Shown in pieces: positions 32,334-40,076 of a stretch of DNA of 64,000 nt. Source of the DNA: Candidatus Intricatilinea gracilis (GTDB lineage: Bacteria > Pseudomonadota > Gammaproteobacteria > Burkholderiales > Burkholderiaceae_C); assembly GCA_016702605.1 (NCBI GenBank), contig JADJDQ010000021.1, positions 1,612,001 to 1,676,000 of the forward strand. The letters are read 5' to 3'. The notes under the pieces were generated by a model. That model was given only the letters and a program-made list of their open reading frames with translations. It searched no databases and was not told where the DNA came from. The position numbers and the translations under genes were made by a program. How positions within the stretch are numbered: position 1 is the first letter of the stretch; every line of letters begins with the position of its first letter.

Positions 32334-32657
32334 ATGGCTGATTCCCTGTCGCCCGAACTCTCGACCATCGACGTCGACCCGTTTGCCCTGGTCGAACAGC
32401 TGGCCGAAGCGCTCGACGGCTTTCCCGTGCAGGAACTGCTCGAACGTTTCGTCGACACGAGCGACGGAGGCCGGCAGCTTTCACCGACGTCGCGCCTGCT
32501 GGTCGACCAGGTGCTGAGCGCCTGGATCCAGACACTCGATCACGACGCCAAACGCCTGCCAGCCATGGCCGGCGCCTTGGCCGCACCCGAGGTGTACCGG
32601 CGCCTGATCGCACCGCGTGATGCGTTGATGTCTGTCAGGCGCGCACTGCTCGCCTGA
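32334..32657 (+). CDS. Hypothetical acidic helical protein
   Basis: A 107-residue protein from ATG 32334, which has AGAGGTG eight bases upstream. It is acidic in the first two thirds, fully helical by composition, with no signal, membrane segment or cysteine. I do not recognise the family. It lies between the PhnZ-like gene and the OlsB-like gene on the same strand, with a Pho box following it, so it may form a short transcription unit of its own. The codon pattern and RBS support a real gene. Confidence 0.6.
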   Translation: MADSLSPELSTIDVDPFALVEQLAEALDGFPVQELLERFVDTSDGGRQLSPTSRLLVDQVLSAWIQTLDHDAKRLPAMAGALAAPEVYRRLIAPRDALMSVRRALLA

Positions 32658-32710
32658 CACCTTCAAGTCCGGGCCGAAGCCCGAGGGGACCACGCGCACG
32701 GGCGGGACGG

Positions 32711-32729
32711 CTGTCACCGGCCCGTCATG
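32711..32729 (+). promoter_or_regulatory. Pho box upstream of the OlsB-like gene
   Basis: CTGTCAC (GTCAC at 32713) and CCGTCAT (GTCAT at 32724) are 11 bp apart, nearly consensus. Another CTGTCAC follows at 32744-32750. The gene start at 32797 is 70 bp downstream. Confidence 0.65.
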
Positions 32730-32796
32730 CCGACGTCTCAGGCCTGTCACGTTGTATCGCCAAGATGACTTCAGTTCGATGACTGGAGTCAGACAG

Positions 32797-33687
32797 ATGC
32801 ATCAGATCACCCAGGACGGCCAACCGGCTGCGAGCGTCGGCATGACGCACTCAGGCCTCTTGCACGCCGGCCTTGTACACGCGGGCCTGCACACCTCACA
32901 AGACCACCCGAACAGCGCAACGGCGCAGCGCCATCGCGCCCGGGTCAAGCTGGACGTATCGTGGGCCAGCTCGCAGGACGACGTGCGCGCCTGTCAACGT
33001 TTGCGCTACCGCGTGTTCGTCGACGAAATGGGCGCCCGCCTGAGCCTACCCCTGGGTGCACCAGCGGGTCACGACGTGGATCTGTACGACAGCCACTGCG
33101 AACATCTGATGGTGCGCGACGTGTCGGACGACGCCCTCGGCGGCATCGTCGTGGGCACCTACCGCGTGCTCACACCCTGGGCTGCCAGGAAGATCGGTGG
33201 CCTGTACACCGAGACCGAATTCGACCTCACCCGGCTGCGCTCGATGCGTGGACGCATGGCCGAACTCGGGCGCTCATGTGTACACGAGGACTACCGCAGC
33301 GGTGCGGTCATCCTGGCGTTGTGGGCGGCACTGGGCGAGTTCATGCAGCGACATGGCCTGGACACCATGATCGGCTGCGCCAGCATCAGCATGCGCGACG
33401 GCGGCCATGTGGCGGCCAGCCTGTGGCGCCAGCTCAGCCAGAGCCACCTCGCGCCGATCGAACATCACGTGCGTCCGCGCCTGCCGCTGCCGGTGGACGA
33501 ACTGCGCAGCGACCTGGTGGTGGAGATGCCACCACTCATCAAGGGTTACCTGCGGTGCGGCGCCAAGATACTGGGCGCGCCGGCCTGGGATCCGGATTTC
33601 AATACCGCCGACCTGCCACTGCTGATCAATCTGGCCGATCTGCCAGAAAAGTACCGCCGCCATTTTCTGGGCACACAGGCGGCCTGA
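32797..33687 (+). CDS. OlsB-like GNAT N-acyltransferase (lyso-ornithine lipid type)
   Basis: GNAT-fold acyltransferase of the OlsB/hemolysin-like group, 296 residues from ATG 32797 (alternative ATG 32779; the TTG at 32752 overlaps a GTCAC copy). The first 55 residues are His- and Gly-rich and variable. The family core follows: CQRLRYRVFVDEMGARL, VVGTYRVLTPW, GGLYTETEFDLTRL, MAELGRSCVHEDYR, ALWAALGEFM and IGCASISM. OlsB adds a 3-hydroxyacyl chain from ACP to ornithine, the first step to ornithine lipids, which replace phospholipids when phosphate is low. No OlsA is seen nearby, and no fusion is present. A good Pho box supports the phosphorus-free lipid role; ornithine as substrate is inferred from family. 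Confidence 0.82.
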   Translation: MHQITQDGQPAASVGMTHSGLLHAGLVHAGLHTSQDHPNSATAQRHRARVKLDVSWASSQDDVRACQRLRYRVFVDEMGARLSLPLGAPAGHDVDLYDSHCEHLMVRDVSDDALGGIVVGTYRVLTPWAARKIGGLYTETEFDLTRLRSMRGRMAELGRSCVHEDYRSGAVILALWAALGEFMQRHGLDTMIGCASISMRDGGHVAASLWRQLSQSHLAPIEHHVRPRLPLPVDELRSDLVVEMPPLIKGYLRCGAKILGAPAWDPDFNTADLPLLINLADLPEKYRRHFLGTQAA

Positions 33688-33782
33688 AGTCCAAGGCGAG
33701 AACGGACGGCGCCAAACCAACCCCTGGGCGCAGGTCCGGCTGTTGCCAACAATCTATTCGCTGATATTTTCAGGGATCGCCA

Positions 33783-33799
33783 AGTGACAGTGCTGTGAC
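33783..33799 (-). promoter_or_regulatory. Orphan Pho box reading on the minus strand
   Basis: On the minus strand two perfect GTCAC half-sites are 11 bp apart (plus-strand GTGAC at 33784 and 33795). No minus-strand gene follows; the box lies 60 bp upstream of the porin's own plus-strand box. Confidence 0.5.
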
Positions 33800-33858
33800 G
33801 TGGCGAAAACACCAACGGGTGATTGTGTGGAGCCACCCGCGTGTGCCCCAGCAGGGAA

Positions 33859-33877
33859 ATGTCACGGTTCCGCCATA
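33859..33877 (+). promoter_or_regulatory. Pho box and promoter of the porin gene
   Basis: GTCAC (33861) and GCCAT (33872) are 11 bp apart. An AT-rich stretch and a -10-like CCTAGT at 33885-33890 follow at PhoB spacing, leaving a leader of about 60 bases. Confidence 0.58.
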
Positions 33878-33951
33878 TTTCAGACCTAGTCTTCGGGACG
33901 GCGTCCAAGCGGACCAAGCCAAGTTTCATCAACTGCTCTGGAGTACAACTC

Positions 33952-35058
33952 ATGAAAATCAGCAATCGCAACAACATACTCACCCTGGGTGCTGCCCTGG
34001 TCGCAACGGGCGCCATGCTGCCTAGCGCCGCATCGGCCCAGAACGTCGATATCAGCTGGTATGGCCGCGTCGACCTGGCGCTCGAAAGCAATAACAACGG
34101 CACACTCAACCGCACCCTGATCCAGAATTTTTCGTCGCGCCTGGGCGTGAAGGGCGAACGCAAGTTCGGCACCACGCTGAGCGGCATATTCCAGATCGAA
34201 ACCGGCGTGGCACCTGACGACACGACCCAGAGCAAGACCCTGGCCAGCCGCAACAGCTTCGTCGGCATCAAGAGTGCTGCTGCCGGCACCCTGATCGCCG
34301 GTACCCACGACATGCCGCTCAAGACACTCGAAGGCACGGCCTACAGCCTGTGGGCCGAAGGTGATCTGCAAGAGCTGATCATCCACGGCAAGGGTTCGCG
34401 TGTCGCGCTGGGCAACGCCGTCTTCAACAACGTGCACACGCGTCAGACCAATGTGCTGCTGTACACCAGCCCGAAGTTTGCCAATGTGACGGCCAAGTTC
34501 GCCTACTCGCCCGACGAAGGCAAGACGGCCGCCACCGCCACCGCCCCGGCCATCGCCAAACCCGTGATGGGCCTGTCGATCGCTTATGACGACGGCATGT
34601 TCAACGCCGGCCTGGCGACGCAGTCGCAAAAGAACTTCATTGTCCCGACACAGACCACCGGCGGTTCGGCCATGAAGGGCACCAAACTCGTCGGCGGCAT
34701 GAAGATGGCTCCGTGGACTGCCGGTGTGGCGTTCAGCAAACTCGACAACGGCGCCGGCAAGAAAACCAGCAACTACTTGGCCACCGGCACCTACGCGATC
34801 GACAGCGCCATCACCGTGAAGGCCAGTCTTGGTAAATCCGGTGAATCCTCATCGGGTGCCGACGACAGCCTGCGTGCCATTGCCCTCCAAGCCGACTACG
34901 CCCTGGACAAACAGTTCACGGTGTATACCTACTACACCAAGATCAGCAACGGCAGCAAGGCCAAGGCCGGTTTCGCCGCCGCCGACACCAATTTCAATCC
35001 GGTCACTCTGGGTGACGATCCGCGCGCCTTGGGTCTGGGTATCCGCTACAACTTCTGA
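33952..35058 (+). CDS. Outer-membrane general porin (phosphate-starvation type)
   Basis: Trimeric beta-barrel porin of the betaproteobacterial Gram-negative porin family, 368 residues. A Sec signal peptide (MKISNRNNILTLG, hydrophobic to LVATGAML, cleaved near ASA-QN at residue 29) is followed by a barrel starting VDISWYGRVDLALE, with SRLGVKGERKFG and NSFVGIKS, and ending in GLGIRYNF with the C-terminal Phe needed for Bam assembly. ATG 33952 has GGAG 9 bases upstream; the longer frame overlaps the Pho box. Lysine-rich loops (EGTAYS, KGSRVALG, GGSAMKGTKL) would favour anions. With a Pho box in front, an OprP/PhoE-like phosphate or anion entry role is likely. Two terminators follow. Confidence 0.93.
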   Translation: MKISNRNNILTLGAALVATGAMLPSAASAQNVDISWYGRVDLALESNNNGTLNRTLIQNFSSRLGVKGERKFGTTLSGIFQIETGVAPDDTTQSKTLASRNSFVGIKSAAAGTLIAGTHDMPLKTLEGTAYSLWAEGDLQELIIHGKGSRVALGNAVFNNVHTRQTNVLLYTSPKFANVTAKFAYSPDEGKTAATATAPAIAKPVMGLSIAYDDGMFNAGLATQSQKNFIVPTQTTGGSAMKGTKLVGGMKMAPWTAGVAFSKLDNGAGKKTSNYLATGTYAIDSAITVKASLGKSGESSSGADDSLRAIALQADYALDKQFTVYTYYTKISNGSKAKAGFAAADTNFNPVTLGDDPRALGLGIRYNF

Positions 35059-35071
35059 TACCCGGCAGAGT

Positions 35072-35157
35072 CGATCGGTGATCCGGCAGATCACCGATCG
35101 GTAAAAATCACCAGCCAGACCGCCCGCAATTTGTAGGGTGGGTCTGGCTGGTTTGTT
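35072..35157 (+). terminator. Tandem terminators after the porin gene
   Basis: First hairpin: 12-bp perfect stem (35072-35083 with 35089-35100), followed by an A-run rather than T-run. Second hairpin: 11-bp stem (35111-35121 with 35141-35151) directly followed by TTTGTTT, a proper intrinsic terminator. Confidence 0.88.
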
Positions 35158-35577
35158 TCATCGAGGCGTTTTCTGGGGCGGCTGCGGCTCAGCGGTGCCC
35201 GCGCGCGCTCGGGCGGCCGGCTTGCTGCGGCGCCGGCCGGCCGAGCGAGACTGTTCGCAAGGCAAGGTCGAGGCTGCGGTCGTCGCGTTCAGCGGTGAAC
35301 AGCCGTTCGACTCGAACTCACCGTACTTCCTGGCCACGGCCAAGTCCCTGGTCGACGGGATCAATACTGTCAACGTGCTGCAGCCTGCCTTCGCACCTGC
35401 CACACGCAAGGCTTGAGGTGCGTCAACGACGTCCCGGGAGGCAGGAACCGTTCACTGCGCCTTGAAGTCTTCCTCTGTACACCCGTCTGCGGCATGCAGG
35501 TCGCAAGCGCAACGTGAGCAACTGCTCTGCGCACAGGCGACGGCGCACGGTCTCGATCGCCGCAGGAGTACCACCGA
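35158..35577. other. Intergenic stretch without a supported gene
   Basis: About 420 bases between the porin terminators and the P-type ATPase. Short open frames exist on both strands (35138-35416 plus, 35158-35409 minus), but neither has an RBS or recognisable domain. It marks the end of the Pho-box-rich region; no Pho box was found from here rightward. Confidence 0.5.
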
Positions 35578-38271
35578 ATGACCGACAGGAACACCGAAGT
35601 CGTCGATCCCGTGTGGCATGCCTTGGCGGTCGAGCGGATCCTGCGTCACTTCGAACTCGATCAGCTGCGCGGCCTGGACGCAAGCGCGGTTCAGCGAGCG
35701 CAGGCCCAGCACGGCGCGAACGCCCTGCCCGAAGCGCCGCCCAAGCCGCTCTGGCGCACCTTTGCGCGACAGCTCGAGAGCCCGCTGATCTACATCCTCT
35801 TCGCCGCCGCGGTGCTGGCCTTGGCGTTGAGGCACCATGGCGATGCGGCGGTCATCCTGCTGGTGGTGCTGGTCAACGCGCTGATCGGCAGCTTCCAGGA
35901 GGGTCGGGCCGAGCGTTCGATGGCCGCCCTGCGGCGGCTGGCTGCGCTGCACGTGCGGGTGCTGCGCCACGGCGGCGAGCAGGTGATCGAGGCGCGCGAC
36001 CTGGTACCGGGCGACACCGTGCTGCTGGCCGCTGGCGACGCCGTGGCCGCCGATGCTCGCCTGGTCGAGGCGGCACAGTTGGAGGTGGCCGAGGCCGCAC
36101 TCACGGGCGAGTCGGTGCCGATATCGAAGTCGGTGGCCGCCGTGCCCAGGGCCGCCGGTCTGGCCGACCGCCACTGCATGGTGTACTCGGGCACCCATGT
36201 CACGGCCGGCCGCGCTCGTGCCGTCGTGGTGGCCACCGGGGTGCACACCGAGGTGGGCCGCATCGCCCGCCTGACCGAAGGCGCCGAAGTCCCGAAGACC
36301 CCGCTGGAGGTGCGCCTCCAGCAGTTCGGTCGCGCCCTCATTGCGGCGGCACTGGGCCTGTTCGTGCTGGTGGTGCTGCTGGGCCTGTGGCGCGAACTGC
36401 CGCTGTCCGATGTGCTGATGGTGGCCATCAGCCAGATGGTCTCGATGGTGCCCGAGGGTCTGCCGGTGGCGATGACGATCGCGCTGGCCGTGGGCATGCA
36501 GCGCATGGCCGAACGCGGCGCCATCATCCGGCGCCTGTCGGCGGTAGAGACGCTGGGCTCGACCACGGTGATCTGCAGTGACAAGACCGGCACGCTCACG
36601 CGCAACGAGATGACGGCTGTGGCGCTCTGGCTGCCCGGCGGCAGGGAGATCGCCGTCGGCGGCATCGGCTACGTCCCCGAAGGGGTGCTCGAAGAGTCCG
36701 GAGAATCCGCGGACGCCGCCGACCCGATGCTGCATGACCTGTGCATGGCGGCCGCCCTGTGCAACGACGCAGAACTGCTGCCGCCCGAGGATGACCGCGC
36801 TGGCTGGACGGTGCTGGGTGACCCGACCGAAGGTGCCCTGCTGGTGCTGGCGCACAAGGCTGGTCTCACGCTTGGCGCCTTGCGCCGCGACGCGCCGCGC
36901 GAGGCCGAACTGCCCTTCGACAGCGACACCAAGCTGATGGCCACCCGCCACGCCATGGACGGCGCACCGCGCCGCGTGTGGATCAAGGGCGCGCCCGAGT
37001 CCGTGCTGCGGCTGTGTGCAGCCGAAGGCAGCGAGGCCCTGCAGGCCGCGCGTGATGCCGCCGAGTGCATGGCCATGCAGGCGCTGCGCGTGCTGGCCTT
37101 CGCCACACTGGATGACGACGCCCTCGATGCGGCCGCCGGATTCGACGCCCTGGCCGGCCGGGCCCGCCTGATCGGCCTGGTCGGCCAGATCGACCCACCA
37201 CGCGAGGAGGTCAAGCTCTCGGTCGCCGAATGCCGCGTCGCCGGCATCCGCCCGATCATGGTCACCGGTGACCACAAGCTCACCGGCCTGGCCATCGCGC
37301 GCGAACTCGGCATCGCACGCGACGGGGATCGCGCCGTCGACGGCTCCGAGCTCGAACGCATGGGCGAGGCCGACCTGCGCGACGCGCTGCCCGGCATCGC
37401 CGTGTTCGCACGCGTGCAGCCGGCGCAGAAACTGCGCATCGTCGAGGCACTGCAGGCGCGCGGCGATGTGGTGGCGATGACCGGTGACGGCGTCAACGAC
37501 GCGCCCGCGCTGGCGCGCGCCGACGTCGGCGTGGCCATGGGCATCACCGGCACCGAAGTCGCCAAGAGCGCGGCCAAGATCGTCATCACCGACGACAACT
37601 TCTCGACCATCGTCGGCGCCGTGCAGCAAGGGCGCGTGGTCTACGCCAACCTCAAGAAGGTGATCCTGTACCTCTTCGCCACGTCGCTGGCCGAGGTGCT
37701 GGTGCTGCTGCTGGCGCTCATCGGCGGCTTCCCGCTCCCGCTGGTGGCGGTGCAGATCCTCTGGATCAACATCGTGACCGAAGGCACGGTGACGGTGAAC
37801 CTGGTGATGGACCCTGCCGACGGCGACGAGATGCGGCGAGCACCGGTAGCTCGCAACGACCGCCTGCTCAGTGTCGAGATGCTTCGACGCGTGGCACTGA
37901 TGACGCCCCTGATCGCGGCAGTGACCTTCGGCTGGTTCGCCTGGCGCCTGGACCAGGGCGTGGTGCTGGAGATCGTGCGCACCGAGACCTTCACGGTGCT
38001 GGCCATGTGCCAGTGGTTCAACGTGCTCAACTGCCAAGCGGCCACGGCCTCGGCGCTGGGCTCGCGCATCCTGCGCAACCAGTGGTTGCTCGGCGGGCTA
38101 ACGCTGTCGATGCTGCTGCAGACGCTGGTGCTCTACGCATCGCCGATGAACGCACTGTTCCACACCGTGCCGCTGCCACCGCAAGCGCTGTTGCCGCTGC
38201 TGGCACTGGCCAGTGTCGTGCTCTGGGCCGAGGAGGCACGCAAGCTGTGGGTGCGCAGGAGCCACGCATGA
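35578..38271 (+). CDS. P-type cation ATPase (P2-like)
   Basis: Ion-pumping ATPase of the P2A/P2-like type, 897 residues, in the inner membrane with about ten helices. The N-terminal cation-ATPase domain is followed by the actuator loop (ALTGESVPISK near 174), the ion-site motif VPEGLPVAMT near 297, the phosphorylation site SDKTGTLT with Asp near 334, KGAPE in the nucleotide domain near 478, and MTGDGVNDAPAL near 635. In the sixth helix the usual N-L-V-T-D-G of Ca2+ pumps reads NIVTEGTVTVNL, with Glu in place of Asp, so specificity may differ (Ca2+, Mn2+, or monovalent ion). ATG 35578 has AGGAG upstream. It overlaps the next gene by 4 bases. Confidence 0.92.
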   Translation: MTDRNTEVVDPVWHALAVERILRHFELDQLRGLDASAVQRAQAQHGANALPEAPPKPLWRTFARQLESPLIYILFAAAVLALALRHHGDAAVILLVVLVNALIGSFQEGRAERSMAALRRLAALHVRVLRHGGEQVIEARDLVPGDTVLLAAGDAVAADARLVEAAQLEVAEAALTGESVPISKSVAAVPRAAGLADRHCMVYSGTHVTAGRARAVVVATGVHTEVGRIARLTEGAEVPKTPLEVRLQQFGRALIAAALGLFVLVVLLGLWRELPLSDVLMVAISQMVSMVPEGLPVAMTIALAVGMQRMAERGAIIRRLSAVETLGSTTVICSDKTGTLTRNEMTAVALWLPGGREIAVGGIGYVPEGVLEESGESADAADPMLHDLCMAAALCNDAELLPPEDDRAGWTVLGDPTEGALLVLAHKAGLTLGALRRDAPREAELPFDSDTKLMATRHAMDGAPRRVWIKGAPESVLRLCAAEGSEALQAARDAAECMAMQALRVLAFATLDDDALDAAAGFDALAGRARLIGLVGQIDPPREEVKLSVAECRVAGIRPIMVTGDHKLTGLAIARELGIARDGDRAVDGSELERMGEADLRDALPGIAVFARVQPAQKLRIVEALQARGDVVAMTGDGVNDAPALARADVGVAMGITGTEVAKSAAKIVITDDNFSTIVGAVQQGRVVYANLKKVILYLFATSLAEVLVLLLALIGGFPLPLVAVQILWINIVTEGTVTVNLVMDPADGDEMRRAPVARNDRLLSVEMLRRVALMTPLIAAVTFGWFAWRLDQGVVLEIVRTETFTVLAMCQWFNVLNCQAATASALGSRILRNQWLLGGLTLSMLLQTLVLYASPMNALFHTVPLPPQALLPLLALASVVLWAEEARKLWVRRSHA

Positions 38272-39296
38272 CACTCGCTTGGCTGGTGCTCCTGTTCGCC
38301 GTGTGCACCGTGCTGATCGCGCGGGCGGGCTACGTGCTCAGCCGCAGCGCCGATACCCTGGCCGAGGCCCATGGCTGGGGGCGCAACTGGGTTGGCCTGG
38401 CGCTGCTCGCCACCGTGACCTCGCTGCCCGAACTGGCCTCGGGCATCAGCGCCGTGGCCTGGGTGGATGCGCCCGACCTGGCCGTGGGCAACGCGCTGGG
38501 CGCCTGCGTCGTCAACCTGTTGTTCCTGGTCGTCGTCGACGCCTTGCAGCGCCGCCAGCCGATGTACCGCCAGGCCAGCGCGACGCACCTGCTGTCGGCC
38601 GGCTTCGGCGTGGTGATGCTGGGATTCGTCGGGCTGAGCCTGATCACCGGCACACGAGCCCCTGCGGTGTTGCACGTCGGCATCTACAGCCCGCTGCTGC
38701 TGGCGCTCTACCTGCTGGCACTCAAGGCAGTGCATGGCCACGAGCGCCAGGCCATGGACGCCGCGGCCGCGGCGGTCGCTCAGGGCACCGGCACCTCGGG
38801 CAATCCCATCGGGCCGCAAAGGACTCGCCTGGCATGGTGCCGATTCGGGCTGGCCGCGCTGGTCGTGCTGGTGGCGGGGAGTTGGCTGCCCGAGGTGGCT
38901 GACCGGCTGGCGCAGGCGCTGGGCCTGTCCCGCAGCTTCGTCGGCACCGTGCTGATGGCCGTCGTGACCACGCTGCCGGAGATGGCCGTGACGCTAGGCG
39001 CACTACGGCTCGGTGCGCTGGACATGGCCATCGGCAACCTGCTGGGCAGCAACCTGTTCAATGTGTTGATCCTGTCGGTGGACGATGCCTTCTATGTCCG
39101 GGGACCGCTGCTCGCCGACGCTGCGCCGGTACACGTCGGCACGGCGGTGACGGCGCTGGTGATGACAGGTCTGGTGATCATCGGCCTGGTGATGAGGCCG
39201 CAAGGGCAGACACTGCGTGTGGTCAGCTGGATCAGCGTCGGCCTCACCGCAACCTATGTCATCAATGCGGCGCTGATCTACCTCGCCGGGGTGTGA
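38268..39296 (+). CDS. CaCA-family sodium/calcium-type antiporter
   Basis: Inner-membrane cation/Ca2+ exchanger, 342 residues, about ten helices in two homologous halves. The alpha-repeats are visible: ATVTSLPELASGI with GNALGACVVNLLFL in the first half, and AVVTTLPEMAVTLGALR with GNLLGSNLFNVLIL in the second. The G-N-x-x-G-S-N pattern is altered to GNALGAC in the first half, so one ion-coordination site may be atypical. ATG 38268 overlaps the ATPase stop (ATGA), so the two are translationally coupled. A pump and an exchanger in one operon suggest export of the same divalent cation. The long upstream frame to 38007 lies inside the ATPase and is not used. Confidence 0.9.
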   Translation: MTLAWLVLLFAVCTVLIARAGYVLSRSADTLAEAHGWGRNWVGLALLATVTSLPELASGISAVAWVDAPDLAVGNALGACVVNLLFLVVVDALQRRQPMYRQASATHLLSAGFGVVMLGFVGLSLITGTRAPAVLHVGIYSPLLLALYLLALKAVHGHERQAMDAAAAAVAQGTGTSGNPIGPQRTRLAWCRFGLAALVVLVAGSWLPEVADRLAQALGLSRSFVGTVLMAVVTTLPEMAVTLGALRLGALDMAIGNLLGSNLFNVLILSVDDAFYVRGPLLADAAPVHVGTAVTALVMTGLVIIGLVMRPQGQTLRVVSWISVGLTATYVINAALIYLAGV

Positions 39297-39326
39297 ACCG
39301 TTGCGCGGTCCGAAGGAGAAGAAGCG

Positions 39327-39980
39327 ATGTTCTATGTTCATGGAATCCAGGGCCGCGTGTTCTCGGGAACGCTGGAGCAGTTGCACCACCAGCACCTGGT
39401 GACCGGCATCGCACGAGTGCGGCGCATCGGCCCGGTGGTCGCCGAGGCGAATCCATCGATGGCGCCGTCCTCGGGTGGCTCGGGCAGCGGGAATGCACTC
39501 GCGGCCGAGGCAGCGCAGGCCTACAGTCACGCGACATCCGCCCGGGTGCGCCAGCCGCTGACCTGCGCGGCCGACGTGATGCACAGCCCGGCACTCACGG
39601 TGCCGGGTGAGGCGACCTTGCGCGACGCCTGGAAAATGCTGGCTCACCATGGCATTGCACAGGCACCCGTGACGGGCCGTGGCGGCGCCCTCGTCGGCAT
39701 GGTCGGCCGGGCCCAGCTGATGCCGGCCACATCGCTCGAGCCACCCAGCGCGGCGATGGAGTCGGCCCGCCTGTCGCAGCACGTGACGGCGGTGATGTGG
39801 TCACCCGTGCCCAGCACCGCACCCGGCACCGACCTGCGCCGCGTCGCCGCGTTACTGCTGAACACGGGGCTGCCCGGCGTGCCGGTGGCCGACGACAGCG
39901 GTGACGTGCTCGGCTTCGTCTCGCGCACCGACCTGTTGCGCGCCCTGGCTACCGATCCGCCACTCGACCTCTGGGGCTAA
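39327..39980 (+). CDS. Tandem CBS-domain protein
   Basis: A 217-residue protein with a variable N-terminal 75 residues (MFYVHGIQGRVFSG, Ser/Gly-rich linker near 50) and then a pair of CBS domains: ADVMHSPALTVPGEATLRDA to GMVGRAQLM, and VTAVMWSPVPSTAPGTDLRR to VLGFVSRTDLLRAL. CBS pairs bind adenine nucleotides and regulate partner proteins. RBS AAGGAG precedes ATG 39327. It follows the antiporter by 30 bases, so it is likely the third gene of the operon and may sense energy state for the ATPase or antiporter. Confidence 0.87.
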   Translation: MFYVHGIQGRVFSGTLEQLHHQHLVTGIARVRRIGPVVAEANPSMAPSSGGSGSGNALAAEAAQAYSHATSARVRQPLTCAADVMHSPALTVPGEATLRDAWKMLAHHGIAQAPVTGRGGALVGMVGRAQLMPATSLEPPSAAMESARLSQHVTAVMWSPVPSTAPGTDLRRVAALLLNTGLPGVPVADDSGDVLGFVSRTDLLRALATDPPLDLWG

Positions 39981-39996
39981 GGTCGGGAAACTGCAA

Positions 39997-40015
39997 TCGA
40001 CGCACCTGGCGTCGA
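39997..40015. terminator. Small hairpin between convergent genes
   Basis: A perfect 7-bp stem TCGACGC/GCGTCGA with loop ACCTG lies between the CBS gene and the end of the RND pump gene. There is no T-run, so it is only a possible terminator. Confidence 0.35.
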
Positions 40016-40076
40016 GCTACACCTGCAACTCGGTGACGTTCATGCCTCAGAGGCAGCGATCGACGCCTGCCCGGCC

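Noticed and set aside
35138..35416. 92-codon plus frame after the porin
   Set aside because: It starts inside a terminator hairpin, has no RBS and no recognisable domain.
35452..38037. 861-codon minus-strand open frame
   Set aside because: It is antisense to the P-type ATPase whose motifs are all intact; the frame is His/Gln/Arg-rich with no domain, the usual third-position shadow in high-GC DNA.
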